This document shows, one piece after another, positions 8,944 through 17,156 of a stretch of DNA of 64,000 nt (its first letter is position 1; every line of letters begins with the position of its first letter). The DNA is taken from the NCBI RefSeq assembly GCF_947495965.1, contig NZ_CANMBB010000001.1:957728-1021727 (forward strand). Direction: 5' to 3'. The translations under genes and the position numbers were made by a program. The DNA is from an uncultured Maribacter sp. Its GTDB lineage: Bacteria > Bacteroidota > Bacteroidia > Flavobacteriales > Flavobacteriaceae. The notes beneath the pieces were generated by a model. It did no database searches. It was not told the DNA's origin and saw only the letters and a program-made list of their open reading frames with translations.

Positions 8944-9304
8944 CTTTACCTTTCATAGTACAAGAAGCGTTAAAAGTAGCACCCGGCTCTACCGCTAATT
9001 TAGACACAGAAACAGTACCTTCTATTACTGCAGATGCTTTTAAGGAAAGTAAATCGGACACTAAAAGTTCTCCGTTAAAATTACCTTCTATATCTGCATT
9101 TACACATTCTACTTTACCGTGAATATAACCTCCTTTACCAATAACTACTTTACCAGAGGTGGTTACATTACCATCTAACTTACCATCTATCCTAAAATCT
9201 GCTTCAGATACAATATCTCCTTTTATTTTAGTATTTTTTTCAATTCTGTTAGGCTGTCCTCCTACTTCGTTCATAGTTCTAGGTTTTTGTTTATCTGAAA
9301 ACAT
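8894..9304 (-). CDS. bactofilin (polymer-forming cytoskeletal protein)
   Basis: This 136-residue protein has an unstructured charged N-terminus (to about 25), a central beta-helical bactofilin domain (about 26-115) with repeated G.(V/I).......I.G turns, and a short polar tail. Bactofilins self-assemble without nucleotides into filaments that position cell-wall enzymes or polar structures. It starts 4 bases after the sprE stop and overlaps atpZ by 50 bases, so it probably shares mRNA with both. The pairing with a gliding gene invites a cell-shape or motility role, which is inference. Confidence 0.93.
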   Translation of the reverse strand: MFSDKQKPRTMNEVGGQPNRIEKNTKIKGDIVSEADFRIDGKLDGNVTTSGKVVIGKGGYIHGKVECVNADIEGNFNGELLVSDLLSLKASAVIEGTVSVSKLAVEPGATFNASCTMKGKGGSFNKQQPSSGAKAS

Positions 9305-9308
9305 TAAT

Positions 9309-11864
9309 TTAGGGTTTTGGGGTTAAAAGAGACTTTTTATACTCTGTTAAATTCTTATGTACTTGTGTTACTTTATAGTTAGAAGATAAAATTACAAAAT
9401 TCTCATTAGTAACTTTATAGTCTTTATTATTTTTTAATAGCTCTGCATAACCTAAAGCAAATTCTTTAGATTTAAAACCATGCACCACCACAAATTGGTC
9501 TTCTAAGTTATAAATATCTTTAGAAACTACATTCTTATATCGTAAATCTTTTATAGATTTTTCTAAAAGCTCTTTTAAAACTAGAGCTGCATCATTATTA
9601 TTTCTTTTAAAAGGGAATACTACTTTCCAATTTCCTTTTCCTGTAGCGCCTGTTTCTGAAGAGAATTCTTTTTCTTCTAACTTAGGTAAATGCTCTGCAA
9701 TCATTTGCTCTGCCTTTTTTCCTTCAGGGTTATTAGGATAAGTAAGAGCAACATAATTTAAAGCTTCTTTAAAGTTTACAAAACCTTGTAACCTTCCAAT
9801 AGCATTTGCTTTAAGCATTTCAAACTTTGGAACTATAGGGTCTCCTGTAAACTTGTTAATGTTTTCTTCTGCTCCTGTTATTACTTTTAAAAACTCTTGA
9901 TTTTGGTATTTTTTATACAATGCTGCATAACGCACATCTGGACTATCTAAATTACCAGCCAATACTGCTTCTGGGTTTAATAATATTTCTGCATAACGAG
10001 AATCGCCATGATTGCTAATAATATTCTGCTTCATAGATGCTGCTAAAGAGCTACCTTCTTCTTCATAAATTTTATACAAATTATATTTAGATGGCAATAT
10101 TAATCTTTCTTCAGGATTAGAGTTTAACACCCCCTCTAGTTTACCGGCAGCTAAAAGATTCTCTTTAAATTTTTCTTTATAGATTAATCCTAATTGGTAG
10201 TTTGCAAAATTTCTTCCTGTTTTAAGACTGTCTATTACAGAAACATCTGTTGGAATTTGATTTAGATAAAACTCTACCGAAAATTTTTCCTCTTCTGTTG
10301 GATCTAAAGAGCTGCTTTTATTATTTGCTACAATATCTCCAGAATTGTCCTCTATAACTGTTGTGTTTTTATTACTCCAACGCCAATTATCTTCTAGCTT
10401 TCTTGTTCCCCATTTATTCTTAAAATCGTTCTTACCATATCCTAAACTAGTAATATTGTAAAAATAAAAATTGCCTTTATTTTCCTTGCCCCCTTTACTT
10501 TCGCTAAACGCTGCAAAACCATCTGTTAATTTTTGCTTTGCCTTTTTTTCTTCTTCTTCTTTGGCTTTCTTTAGTTCTTCAATATAGTTGCCATAATATG
10601 CTATTTGCTTGTCTTTAGGCATATCATAAACTGTAATAACACTATCTGCATAATGTACAACATCTTCATACTTTATAACATCTTCTAAATTGTCTAGCTT
10701 CTTTTTTACAGTACGATATTTTTTAGTGTTTTCTGGTACGTTAGTTAGTACACTATCATAATAAGCTCCTGCATTTTTATAAGAATTTAAATCGAAATTA
10801 TATTCCGCTAAATTTTCATAGTTTAAAGCATTTAATTTAGGCTTGTTTTGTGTTCTTCTAAGCGATTTATTAAAATATACAATTGCCAAACTATCCGATT
10901 CTGTTGCTAAATAATACTCTGCTTTTTGGCGATAAATTTTATCTAAAAAAGGTCTGTTTTCTCTATTCTCCTCTAACTTAGTAAGGTATTTTAAAAGTTC
11001 TTCCTCATTTTCTCCTGTTAATTCTATATTCTGAATTTTTTGCAGGTGTGCATTTATCATATACACTCTAGGAGATTTTCTGTTTAAATCTATAATCTTA
11101 TCAAAAGCATAGTTTGCACTGTCTTTATGACCTAATTGATTGTATAATTGTCCTATGATATAGTAGTAACGACCTTTTTCTGGGTTCTTTTTAGTATAGT
11201 GCGATGCTATTTTTAATTGCTGAATTGCAGTATCTGGTGCATTTAAATTAATATATGCTTGCGCTAACATAGCACGGGCATCTGCATATTCTTGGTCTTT
11301 TAACTTATCATACTTCATTAAGTTTTTTAAGTTTTTAACCGCCAAATCATCATTTTCTAAACGAATATTTACTTTTTCTCTCCAAATGCGGGCTTCACTA
11401 AGTTTATCACTAGCTGGGTATTTTCTAAGTATATAATTAAAAGCTTCTAAAGCAGGAATATAGCGCTCGTCAAAATATCTTGCCTTTCCTAAAAGTAGAA
11501 AAGCCTCATCTGTTTGCGGATTGCGCTCTACATTTTTAATATCCATACTATGTTTTTGTATGGCTTTTGTAGCTTTTTCTTCGGCAATAATAAAATTTGG
11601 ATTGTTATCTTCTGAGTCTAACTTTATTTCTCCACTTACCTCCATACGTTCTATGGGTAGTATTTCCCAATAATCGTCTTGGTAATTAGTGTTCAAAGTT
11701 TCTCTTCCTTCCTCAAAAGCAATATTACCATTGTATAGGGTATTATACTTGGTATTTAAGGCGTGCCAATTTCTATTCAAAAAGGCATCTTTTTTAGTAG
11801 AACAAGAGTTAAACCCTAGTCCAATTAAAATTGCGGTAACTATAAATTTATGTTGAAGCTTCAA
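9309..11864 (-). CDS. sprE: gliding motility / type IX secretion TPR lipoprotein SprE (PorW)
   Basis: This 851-residue lipoprotein has a signal sequence and lipobox (TAILIGLGFNSC, Cys about residue 21). It then reads KDAFLNRNWHALNTKYNTLYNGNIAFEEG, which matches the conserved N-terminus of SprE/PorW. Numerous TPR-like helical pairs follow, with an acidic/lysine-rich linker near residues 435-450 and a C-terminal globular part. SprE/PorW is required for T9SS function and for gliding in Flavobacterium. The initiator is TTG (11864-11862), with no usable in-frame ATG upstream before a TAG. It heads a likely unit with the bactofilin and atpZ. Confidence 0.88.
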   Translation of the reverse strand: MKLQHKFIVTAILIGLGFNSCSTKKDAFLNRNWHALNTKYNTLYNGNIAFEEGRETLNTNYQDDYWEILPIERMEVSGEIKLDSEDNNPNFIIAEEKATKAIQKHSMDIKNVERNPQTDEAFLLLGKARYFDERYIPALEAFNYILRKYPASDKLSEARIWREKVNIRLENDDLAVKNLKNLMKYDKLKDQEYADARAMLAQAYINLNAPDTAIQQLKIASHYTKKNPEKGRYYYIIGQLYNQLGHKDSANYAFDKIIDLNRKSPRVYMINAHLQKIQNIELTGENEEELLKYLTKLEENRENRPFLDKIYRQKAEYYLATESDSLAIVYFNKSLRRTQNKPKLNALNYENLAEYNFDLNSYKNAGAYYDSVLTNVPENTKKYRTVKKKLDNLEDVIKYEDVVHYADSVITVYDMPKDKQIAYYGNYIEELKKAKEEEEKKAKQKLTDGFAAFSESKGGKENKGNFYFYNITSLGYGKNDFKNKWGTRKLEDNWRWSNKNTTVIEDNSGDIVANNKSSSLDPTEEEKFSVEFYLNQIPTDVSVIDSLKTGRNFANYQLGLIYKEKFKENLLAAGKLEGVLNSNPEERLILPSKYNLYKIYEEEGSSLAASMKQNIISNHGDSRYAEILLNPEAVLAGNLDSPDVRYAALYKKYQNQEFLKVITGAEENINKFTGDPIVPKFEMLKANAIGRLQGFVNFKEALNYVALTYPNNPEGKKAEQMIAEHLPKLEEKEFSSETGATGKGNWKVVFPFKRNNNDAALVLKELLEKSIKDLRYKNVVSKDIYNLEDQFVVVHGFKSKEFALGYAELLKNNKDYKVTNENFVILSSNYKVTQVHKNLTEYKKSLLTPKP

Positions 11865-11965
11865 AATTATCTGTATTCGTACCTAACTTAAACTAAAAAA
11901 CAACCATATTATTATACCGTTGGTCGGTAAAATGCACTTTATTTTTATGATGTATAGGCTTCTAT

Positions 11966-12006
11966 AAAAAGAAAGGACTAAGCACTTTTAAAAGTACTTA
12001 GTCCTT
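11966..12006 (-). terminator. intrinsic terminator after the DUF2059 gene
   Basis: A long near-perfect hairpin (AAGGACTAAG...CTTAGTCCTT, 11973-12006) is followed on the minus strand by CTTTTTATAG. It ends the DUF2059 transcript and lies in the 185-base gap before sprE. Confidence 0.8.
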
Positions 12007-12049
12007 GTACGTTGAAAATTGAATTTATGAAACTAAAATAAAAACAATA

Positions 12050-12454
12050 TTACTGTGCATATTTTTGTGCTATCCCGCCAACCTTCATTCCCCAAGATTG
12101 TCCAATCATCATTGCTTTTTGACTAATTAATAATTGTTTTACGCTTAACTTTTTACCTAAATCTGTATGGTAAAAACTAATTAAAGAATCTATTTCTTCT
12201 TCTGTAAATTCTTCTGCATATAATGCTCCTAATTGGTCATAGATTTCTCCTAGAGTACCGTCTGCTTCTTTTTTATAAGCTTCCTTTTTATCTGCGCCAA
12301 CACCTGCTCCTATTTGCGCTATAGCATCTTCAAAAGCTTTACTTGCCCCCGTTAATTTTATAAGTTCTTCGGATTTTGTTTGTAAAGCTGATTTCTCTTG
12401 GGCTTGTACCTGTACTGCTAAAAATAAAATAAGACCTAATACTACTTTTTTCAT
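12050..12454 (-). CDS. secreted DUF2059 domain protein
   Basis: This 134-residue protein has a clear signal peptide (MKKVVLGLILFLAVQVQAQ, cleavage near 19). The rest is helical, with an EELIKLTGASKAFEDAI segment and EEEIDSLISFYHTDLGKKL, the pattern of DUF2059: a TPR-like helical domain with the F(Y/F).(S/T)..G(K/R)K motif. The function of the family is unknown; the protein would be periplasmic. It has its own terminator and a 48-base gap to the next gene upstream, so it may be transcribed with or without the paralogue trio. Confidence 0.85.
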   Translation of the reverse strand: MKKVVLGLILFLAVQVQAQEKSALQTKSEELIKLTGASKAFEDAIAQIGAGVGADKKEAYKKEADGTLGEIYDQLGALYAEEFTEEEIDSLISFYHTDLGKKLSVKQLLISQKAMMIGQSWGMKVGGIAQKYAQ

Positions 12455-12502
12455 GGTTTGTGTTTAAAAATTTATTTGTTAGTATAAAAATAGGGTAATT
12501 TG

Positions 12503-13210
12503 TTACAAGGTTTGTAGTAATTTATATTCTGGATAGGTTTTAGTCAATAATTCTTCTGCTTTTTGAGGGATAGTTTTAAGAATAATAAAACTAATAAGCA
12601 CTACTGTAACTATAATAAAAGCTAATAGAACATCTATATAAAATACTTGCCATCTTAAAACGGAACCTAAAAGGTTAGAATTTATAATAGGGAAGAAGAT
12701 TAAATGAATAAGGTTAAATGAGTTACCTATATTATCTATTTGGTCCTTTAGCATCCACCTTTTTTTTGTTTCTTTTTTTTGTTTTTTATTTCTAATCATA
12801 AAAAACAACCATAGAACTATAATTAGTGCTCCTATCCCTGAAAAAAAGTTTTCTTTTATTTCTAAAGGAATATTCCAAAAAACCAATCCTAAAAACAAAA
12901 TAGCAGAAAGCGTGGCAATTATTTTAGGGAAACTAAAATAGTCTTTAAAAAACCCAAAAATTATTTTCCAGTATTTTAAGGACATTGCTCTTTTTCTTTT
13001 AACAATAACATCTTCAAAACCGTGAACGCCAAATTTTCTAAACTCATTATTTAAAGCTTGTTTAAAAGTTATATCTGAGTTTTCAGAAAGTTGTTGTTCT
13101 ATACCGTTTGCTATGTGGTCTACCAATTCGGTTTGCAAATCATAATGTTCTACAAAATGCTTGCTAGTAAAAGCATAAAGTTGTTGTATTTGTGCTTGAT
13201 TTAGTTGCAT
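12503..13210 (-). CDS. PadR-linked membrane protein, paralogue 3 of 3
   Basis: This 235-residue protein has a soluble N-terminal domain (about 1-75) and four or more transmembrane helices (about 88-108, 115-134, 160-180, 192-215). The N-terminus, QAQIQQLYAFTSKHFVEHYD then LQTELVDHIANGIEQ, aligns with the two genes upstream around a shared D(L/I)(Q/R)(T/Y)E(L/V).DH(I/M/L) motif. This resembles the HAAS-type helical domain found in PadR-controlled membrane proteins, though I cannot verify the family. It is the most diverged of the three, with a lysine-rich cytoplasmic loop near 140-150. Function unknown. Confidence 0.75.
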   Translation of the reverse strand: MQLNQAQIQQLYAFTSKHFVEHYDLQTELVDHIANGIEQQLSENSDITFKQALNNEFRKFGVHGFEDVIVKRKRAMSLKYWKIIFGFFKDYFSFPKIIATLSAILFLGLVFWNIPLEIKENFFSGIGALIIVLWLFFMIRNKKQKKETKKRWMLKDQIDNIGNSFNLIHLIFFPIINSNLLGSVLRWQVFYIDVLLAFIIVTVVLISFIILKTIPQKAEELLTKTYPEYKLLQTL

Positions 13211-13212
13211 TA

Positions 13213-13872
13213 CTAAGCTAGTCTTTTTATAACTCTATTATGTTTTTGGTAAAATTTAAATAAATGGTGGTAGGAAACTAACATATATATTGGGAATAAC
13301 AGTTTTAAAAAAGCCATGTCAGGTGTAACATATTGTTTTTCATTAAATGCCATGTCCATGAACATAAAAATAAATATACCAATGTTTAGACTTTGTATCT
13401 TATAAAAATATTGATAGGTAGTTTTAATATTAGAAGTTTTAATACTAAAAAACCAGACGACAGATAATAAAAAAAGGCAAGAAAAAACAACTCCAATAAA
13501 TACATCTATTGCACTAACAAAAAAACTCTTTGGTATAAAACTAAAAAACACTAATAGTAAGCCAGTTGTTATTAAAGATGAAAGAATTGATTTAAAATAT
13601 ATTTTCTTAATTATCGCAATACATTTTTTCATCATTAATTTAGGCCCAACATATGCGTACCCCAACCAAAAAGAAGAATAACTTTCCAATTCCGGATTCC
13701 ATTTCTCTTTTTGCTGGTTAAACGCATCTTTATAAGAAATACCCTCTGCTAATGATTGCTCTATCCCAACAATCATATGATCTTGTACCTCATATCTAAG
13801 GTCTACTTGTTCTAACTTCTTATTATCTAAGTAGTTTTCAATATTCTGTATTTGAGATTGGCTTAATTTCAT
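13213..13872 (-). CDS. PadR-linked membrane protein, paralogue 2 of 3
   Basis: This 219-residue protein has the same plan as its neighbours: a helical cytoplasmic head containing QSQIQNIENYLDNKK then VDLRYEVQDHMIVGIEQSL, followed by about four transmembrane helices (approximately 90-110, 117-140, 152-172, 183-203). It overlaps the upstream paralogue by 4 bases and sits 2 bases from the downstream one, so the three are translationally coupled. The conserved motif near residues 23-32 and the shared topology support local duplication. No catalytic or transport signature was found. Confidence 0.75.
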   Translation of the reverse strand: MKLSQSQIQNIENYLDNKKLEQVDLRYEVQDHMIVGIEQSLAEGISYKDAFNQQKEKWNPELESYSSFWLGYAYVGPKLMMKKCIAIIKKIYFKSILSSLITTGLLLVFFSFIPKSFFVSAIDVFIGVVFSCLFLLSVVWFFSIKTSNIKTTYQYFYKIQSLNIGIFIFMFMDMAFNEKQYVTPDMAFLKLLFPIYMLVSYHHLFKFYQKHNRVIKRLA

Positions 13873-14516
13873 GAAAAATATTTTTTAAGAAATTTATACT
13901 CTTTTAGTATTAGTTTTCTTCTATTAACAACTTCTATTAGAGCAGTAGCATTTAATAATATCCCAATAGTACAATAGCCCGCAAGCCAATACGGTTCCGA
14001 TTTCATATAATCAACTATAAGGGGAAGAAAATACATAAACAAATGCGGAAAACTATAAATATTAAATAAGGTATCATATGACAACACCTTTTTCTTTATT
14101 CCATCTAATTGTCTTTGATAAAAAAACAACCCTATTTGACATATAGGAACACAATAAAAAATAGATATAATGACAGCGTTAAAAACTTTAGGGCTTAGCA
14201 AACTCACCAAGATATGTAACGAAACAGCCCAAAATATTAAAAACAAATAAGTCATCGGCTTCTTTAAAAAACTAAAAAGCCTAGTCCAAAATGCCTTTTG
14301 ATATCCCCAATGTATAGATTTTCTTTTTTCTTCTGCTACTTTTCTACACCATGCAACACGTTTTCTTAAAAAACTTTCTAAATCTGGGTAATTTTCTATA
14401 GACTCGTATTCAGATACCAAGTGATCTATAAGTTCATAACGAATATCCATGTACTTAATACCTTTTTCTTTTAAATAAGCATCTATATTTTGTATGTCTT
14501 GTTTAACCAACCTCAT
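13869..14516 (-). CDS. PadR-linked membrane protein, paralogue 1 of 3
   Basis: This 215-residue protein begins RLVKQDIQNIDAYLKEKGIK, then MDIRYELIDHLVSEYES, the clearest form of the head domain shared by the trio. About four hydrophobic segments follow (approximately 88-108, 112-132, 145-168, 175-195). The gene lies 12 bases after the PadR regulator and overlaps the next paralogue by 4 bases. In PadR-HAAS systems of other bacteria the membrane partner is thought to sense envelope or lipid state. Applying that here is inference. Confidence 0.75.
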   Translation of the reverse strand: MRLVKQDIQNIDAYLKEKGIKYMDIRYELIDHLVSEYESIENYPDLESFLRKRVAWCRKVAEEKRKSIHWGYQKAFWTRLFSFLKKPMTYLFLIFWAVSLHILVSLLSPKVFNAVIISIFYCVPICQIGLFFYQRQLDGIKKKVLSYDTLFNIYSFPHLFMYFLPLIVDYMKSEPYWLAGYCTIGILLNATALIEVVNRRKLILKEYKFLKKYFS

Positions 14517-14528
14517 ATTAAAAACATC

Positions 14529-14867
14529 TTAATTAATACTCCAATTAGGATTTACTAAATTTTGCATACTACGTATAAATTCTTCTAGTTCTGCCAAGCG
14601 GTTTACGGTTTCTTTTTCTCCTGCTTCTGTTAGTTTATAATATTTGCGTAAACGATTATCTACTTTGGCTACCTCCACATCTAGCAAACCTTCGGCTTCT
14701 AGTTTATGTAAAGCAGGGTACAAAGCGCCTTCGGTAATTTGTAACTCTCCTTGGGTAAGGGCTTTTACTTTTTGGGTAATCTCATACCCATACATTTTAC
14801 CCTGTTCGTCTAACAGTTTTAAAATAATAGTATTTAAACTCCCTTTATATAATTTAGAATTACCCAT
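14529..14867 (-). CDS. PadR family transcriptional regulator
   Basis: This 112-residue protein has the PadR winged helix: GSLNTIILKLLDEQGKMYGYEITQKV at the start, LQITEGALYPALHKLEAEGLL as the recognition region with its characteristic (T/E)GxLYPxLxxLE, and RKYYKLTEAGEKE forming the wing. A short dimerisation helix follows, typical of the small subfamily II PadRs. It heads the transcript for the three membrane paralogues. Inverted TATGCATA sequences at 14892-14914, only 25-47 bases upstream of its start, are a plausible self-operator. Confidence 0.95.
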   Translation of the reverse strand: MGNSKLYKGSLNTIILKLLDEQGKMYGYEITQKVKALTQGELQITEGALYPALHKLEAEGLLDVEVAKVDNRLRKYYKLTEAGEKETVNRLAELEEFIRSMQNLVNPNWSIN

Positions 14868-14891
14868 GTATTAATTTTCTTACCTCAAATA

Positions 14892-14914
14892 TATGCATAA
14901 TTTTCTTATGCATA
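14892..14914. promoter_or_regulatory. candidate PadR operator (paired TATGCATA palindromes)
   Basis: Two copies of the 8-bp palindrome TATGCATA (14892-14899 and 14907-14914) are spaced 15 bases centre to centre in the 133-base divergent region between padR and the reductase gene. PadR repressors often bind AT-rich dyads built on ATGC/ATGT half sites near their own promoter, so autoregulation is plausible. No binding data are visible. Confidence 0.45.
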
Positions 14915-14969
14915 ATAAACTTAGGTATATATTTTTACTATTCTACTTTAGTAACCTACTTGCTTTGCT

Positions 14970-14977
14970 TAATTTTG
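14970..14977 (+). promoter_or_regulatory. -7 promoter element for the PaaE-like reductase gene
   Basis: TAATTTTG matches the Bacteroidota -7 consensus TAnnTTTG exactly and lies 23 bases before the ATG at 15001. No good TTG is found at the expected -33 distance, so confidence is moderate. Confidence 0.45.
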
Positions 14978-15000
14978 CATTCTTATTTAAATAGTAAAGC

Positions 15001-16056
15001 ATGGCTCATTTTTATCCCCTAACGGTAAAACACATAAAACCTTTAACTCCAAGTTCTGTAGCAATAACCTTTAGTATTCCTAAAGAACATTTACAAACTT
15101 TTCATTTTGTACCAGGACAATACATTACCATAAAAAAAGAAATTAAAGGAAAAGAGTTACGTAGAGCTTACTCCATAAGTTCTTCACCAAAAAGTGAGAC
15201 TATTACTATTGGTGTAAAAAAAGTAGATGCTGGCGGATTCTCTGATTATGCCAATACCAAGCTTAAAGAAGGGGATGTTTTAGAAGTAATGGCTCCGGAA
15301 GGTCGTTTTGTTTTTAATGCTACATCTTCTGCAAAAAACATTGCCGCAATTGCTGCTGGTAGTGGTATTACTCCTATTATGAGTATTGCAAAATCTGTTT
15401 TAAACAGTAATGCAGATAGTACATTTGTTTTGGTATACGGAAACAAGTCGTATAAAGAAACCATGTTTTATACCGATTTAATGAAACTGCAGTTAGAATA
15501 TGCCAACCGATTCTTTGTGTATTTTACCAATAGCCAAACTAAAGAGGAGAACTCTCTTTTTGGTAGGATTGATGTTTCTACCATAAACTATGCCCTAAAA
15601 AATAAGCATAAAGAAGTTTCTTTTGATGGGTATTACCTTTGTGGTCCAGAGGCTTTAATTACTTTGGCAACTGCTACACTAGAAGAAAATGAAGTTCCTA
15701 AAGATAAAATACATTTTGAGCTTTTTACCAGTACCGAAATTAAAGAAGAACTTCCTGTAAGTGAAAGTGCGGATGGAAAAACACAGGTAACTGTTCTTGT
15801 AGATGATGAAGAATTTTCATTATCTATGAATAAGAAAGAAATTGTTTTAGATGCCGTTCTTAAAGAAAATATAGATGCACCTTACTCTTGCCAAGGCGGT
15901 GTTTGTAGTAGCTGTATTGCTCGTGTTACCGAGGGTAAAGCAGAAATGGTAAAAAATCAGATTTTAACCGATGGAGAAATTGAAGAAGGTTTAATACTTA
16001 CTTGCCAAGCACACCCAACAACACCTACTCTAAAGGTAGATTTTGATGACGTGTAG
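15001..16056 (+). CDS. PaaE-like FAD/NAD(P)H reductase with C-terminal 2Fe-2S ferredoxin domain
   Basis: This 351-residue soluble reductase has an FAD domain with RAYSIS (55-60), a nicotinamide-binding domain with GSGITP (120-125), and a plant-type 2Fe-2S domain with ligands Cys297, Cys302, Cys305 and Cys335. This is the domain order of PaaE, which feeds electrons from NADPH to the phenylacetyl-CoA epoxidase. No paaABCD genes are nearby, so here it more likely serves another oxygenase or desaturase. It has its own promoter, and its last 32 bases overlap the convergent patatin gene. Confidence 0.9.
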   Translation: MAHFYPLTVKHIKPLTPSSVAITFSIPKEHLQTFHFVPGQYITIKKEIKGKELRRAYSISSSPKSETITIGVKKVDAGGFSDYANTKLKEGDVLEVMAPEGRFVFNATSSAKNIAAIAAGSGITPIMSIAKSVLNSNADSTFVLVYGNKSYKETMFYTDLMKLQLEYANRFFVYFTNSQTKEENSLFGRIDVSTINYALKNKHKEVSFDGYYLCGPEALITLATATLEENEVPKDKIHFELFTSTEIKEELPVSESADGKTQVTVLVDDEEFSLSMNKKEIVLDAVLKENIDAPYSCQGGVCSSCIARVTEGKAEMVKNQILTDGEIEEGLILTCQAHPTTPTLKVDFDDV

Positions 16057-16834
16057 ATTCTAAATACGCTTCTATTTTTTTTACTGCATGTTCATACCCT
16101 ATATGAAAGGCTTTGTCCATACCTTTTTTATCTAAAAGACCTATTTCTTCTAGCTCTAAAGGTTCTACCACTACGTTACAAGATTTTAGTTTTTCTTTAG
16201 AGGATGCATATATCATTAAACCAGTAACTCTTCCGGCTAGTTTAACTGCATTCGTTAAATCTTTTTTTTCTAAAGGACTAACTACTGAGGCATTACTGCC
16301 AATAATAAAGTTAGAATTTTTCTTAACAGGTTCAATAGGAAAATTATTCATAATTCCGCCATCTGCATATAAATAACCATTCATTTCTACAGGACTAAAA
16401 ACTGGAGGCAAAGCAGAAGAAGCTAATAATGGTCGTATTAATTCTCCAGTTGAAAAATAGGTTTCTTCTCCCTTCTGCAAATTAGTTGCTACTAAATATA
16501 ATTTTTTAGATAAAGCCTCAAAAGAATCTTCTGGAAAGTAGTTTTTAAAAAGAGAAATATATTTATCAGTATCTATAAACCCAGCCTTGGCCATGGTTAA
16601 AAAATTATACTTAAAAAGTGGTGTACTTTTAAAAAAATCTAACATTTCTTCTATACTATTTCCGTTTGCATACAATGCCCCAACTAAGGCGCCTGCACTA
16701 CTCCCTGAAACCGTAGTGGCATTTATATTATACTCCTTCATAGCTTTAATTACACCTATGTGCGCAAGCCCACGAACGCCTCCTCCAGAAAGTACTAGGC
16801 CTACCGAACCTAAATCTGTATTTGTCTTTGCCAT
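16025..16834 (-). CDS. patatin-like phospholipase
   Basis: This 269-residue enzyme of the bacterial patatin family (RssA/YchK size) has the oxyanion loop GGGVRG at 17-22, the nucleophile elbow GSSAG at 44-48 with Ser46, and the catalytic Asp158 in YADGGIMNNFP, giving a complete Ser-Asp dyad. Family members hydrolyse acyl esters of membrane lipids. There is no signal peptide, so it is probably cytoplasmic or membrane-peripheral. The 3' end overlaps the convergent reductase gene by 32 bases, leaving no room for a conventional terminator between them. Confidence 0.93.
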   Translation of the reverse strand: MAKTNTDLGSVGLVLSGGGVRGLAHIGVIKAMKEYNINATTVSGSSAGALVGALYANGNSIEEMLDFFKSTPLFKYNFLTMAKAGFIDTDKYISLFKNYFPEDSFEALSKKLYLVATNLQKGEETYFSTGELIRPLLASSALPPVFSPVEMNGYLYADGGIMNNFPIEPVKKNSNFIIGSNASVVSPLEKKDLTNAVKLAGRVTGLMIYASSKEKLKSCNVVVEPLELEEIGLLDKKGMDKAFHIGYEHAVKKIEAYLESTRHQNLPLE

Positions 16835-16901
16835 TTTACTATAATTCTTGTCTAAAATTACCCTTTTTATAATTAAAAAACATCCAATAATTCTAAATAA
16901 A

Positions 16902-16919
16902 ACAAACCCTGTAGTTTGT
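16902..16919. promoter_or_regulatory. candidate TetR operator 1 (ACAAAC-N6-GTTTGT)
   Basis: ACAAACCCTGTAGTTTGT has perfect 6-base inverted arms around six bases. It is identical at 15 of 18 positions to the site upstream of the TetR gene (26497-26514). The size and symmetry suit a TetR dimer. It could alternatively fold as an RNA hairpin, but no transcript is expected to cross it. Confidence 0.6.
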
Positions 16920-17026
16920 TTTGTATCTATTGCTTAAAGAAATAAATACAAAAAAACTTTTTACCCAACAAACAACTCTCTTTACCGTATTCTAAATAAT
17001 GAAATACGTTTAAAATACTTTCTATA

Positions 17027-17044
17027 ACAAACTAACTAGTCTTT
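17027..17044. promoter_or_regulatory. candidate TetR operator 2 (degenerate)
   Basis: ACAAACTAACTAGTCTTT keeps the left arm ACAAAC and matches the regulator-gene site at 14 of 18 positions, with a weaker right arm. It lies 113 bases before the first gene of the operon, so it may be a secondary binding site. Confidence 0.4.
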
Positions 17045-17156
17045 TCTTTATTCTTAATTAAAAAAATAAAAAACTATCTTTTGTAATGAAAAAAAGAAGC
17101 TGCCGACCAATGTAAAAGCATCTTTTTTTGTGTAAGTTTACTTTAGAATCAAGGAA

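Larger units (their letters stand above)
16835..17156. other. 322-base control region upstream of the arsenosugar-like operon
   Basis: No gene is seen. It holds two candidate TetR operators (16902-16919 and 17027-17044), A+T-rich DNA, and a TATCTTTT element near 17073 resembling a -7 box. It is the only sizeable non-coding stretch before the operon that starts at 17157 and also contains the promoter of the divergent patatin gene. Confidence 0.6.

Noticed and set aside
11862-11869. TAATTTTG on the minus strand as a sprE promoter
   Set aside because: Its last bases are the TTG start codon, so transcription from it would begin inside the gene; kept only as coincidence.
11917-11929. ACCG-TTGGT-CGGT dyad as an operator
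   Set aside because: Only 4-bp arms in a 185-base gap and no related regulator or second copy; too weak to report.
15001-16056. Assignment of the reductase to phenylacetate degradation
   Set aside because: The domain order matches PaaE, but no paaA-D or other phenylacetate gene is near; the pathway cannot be claimed.
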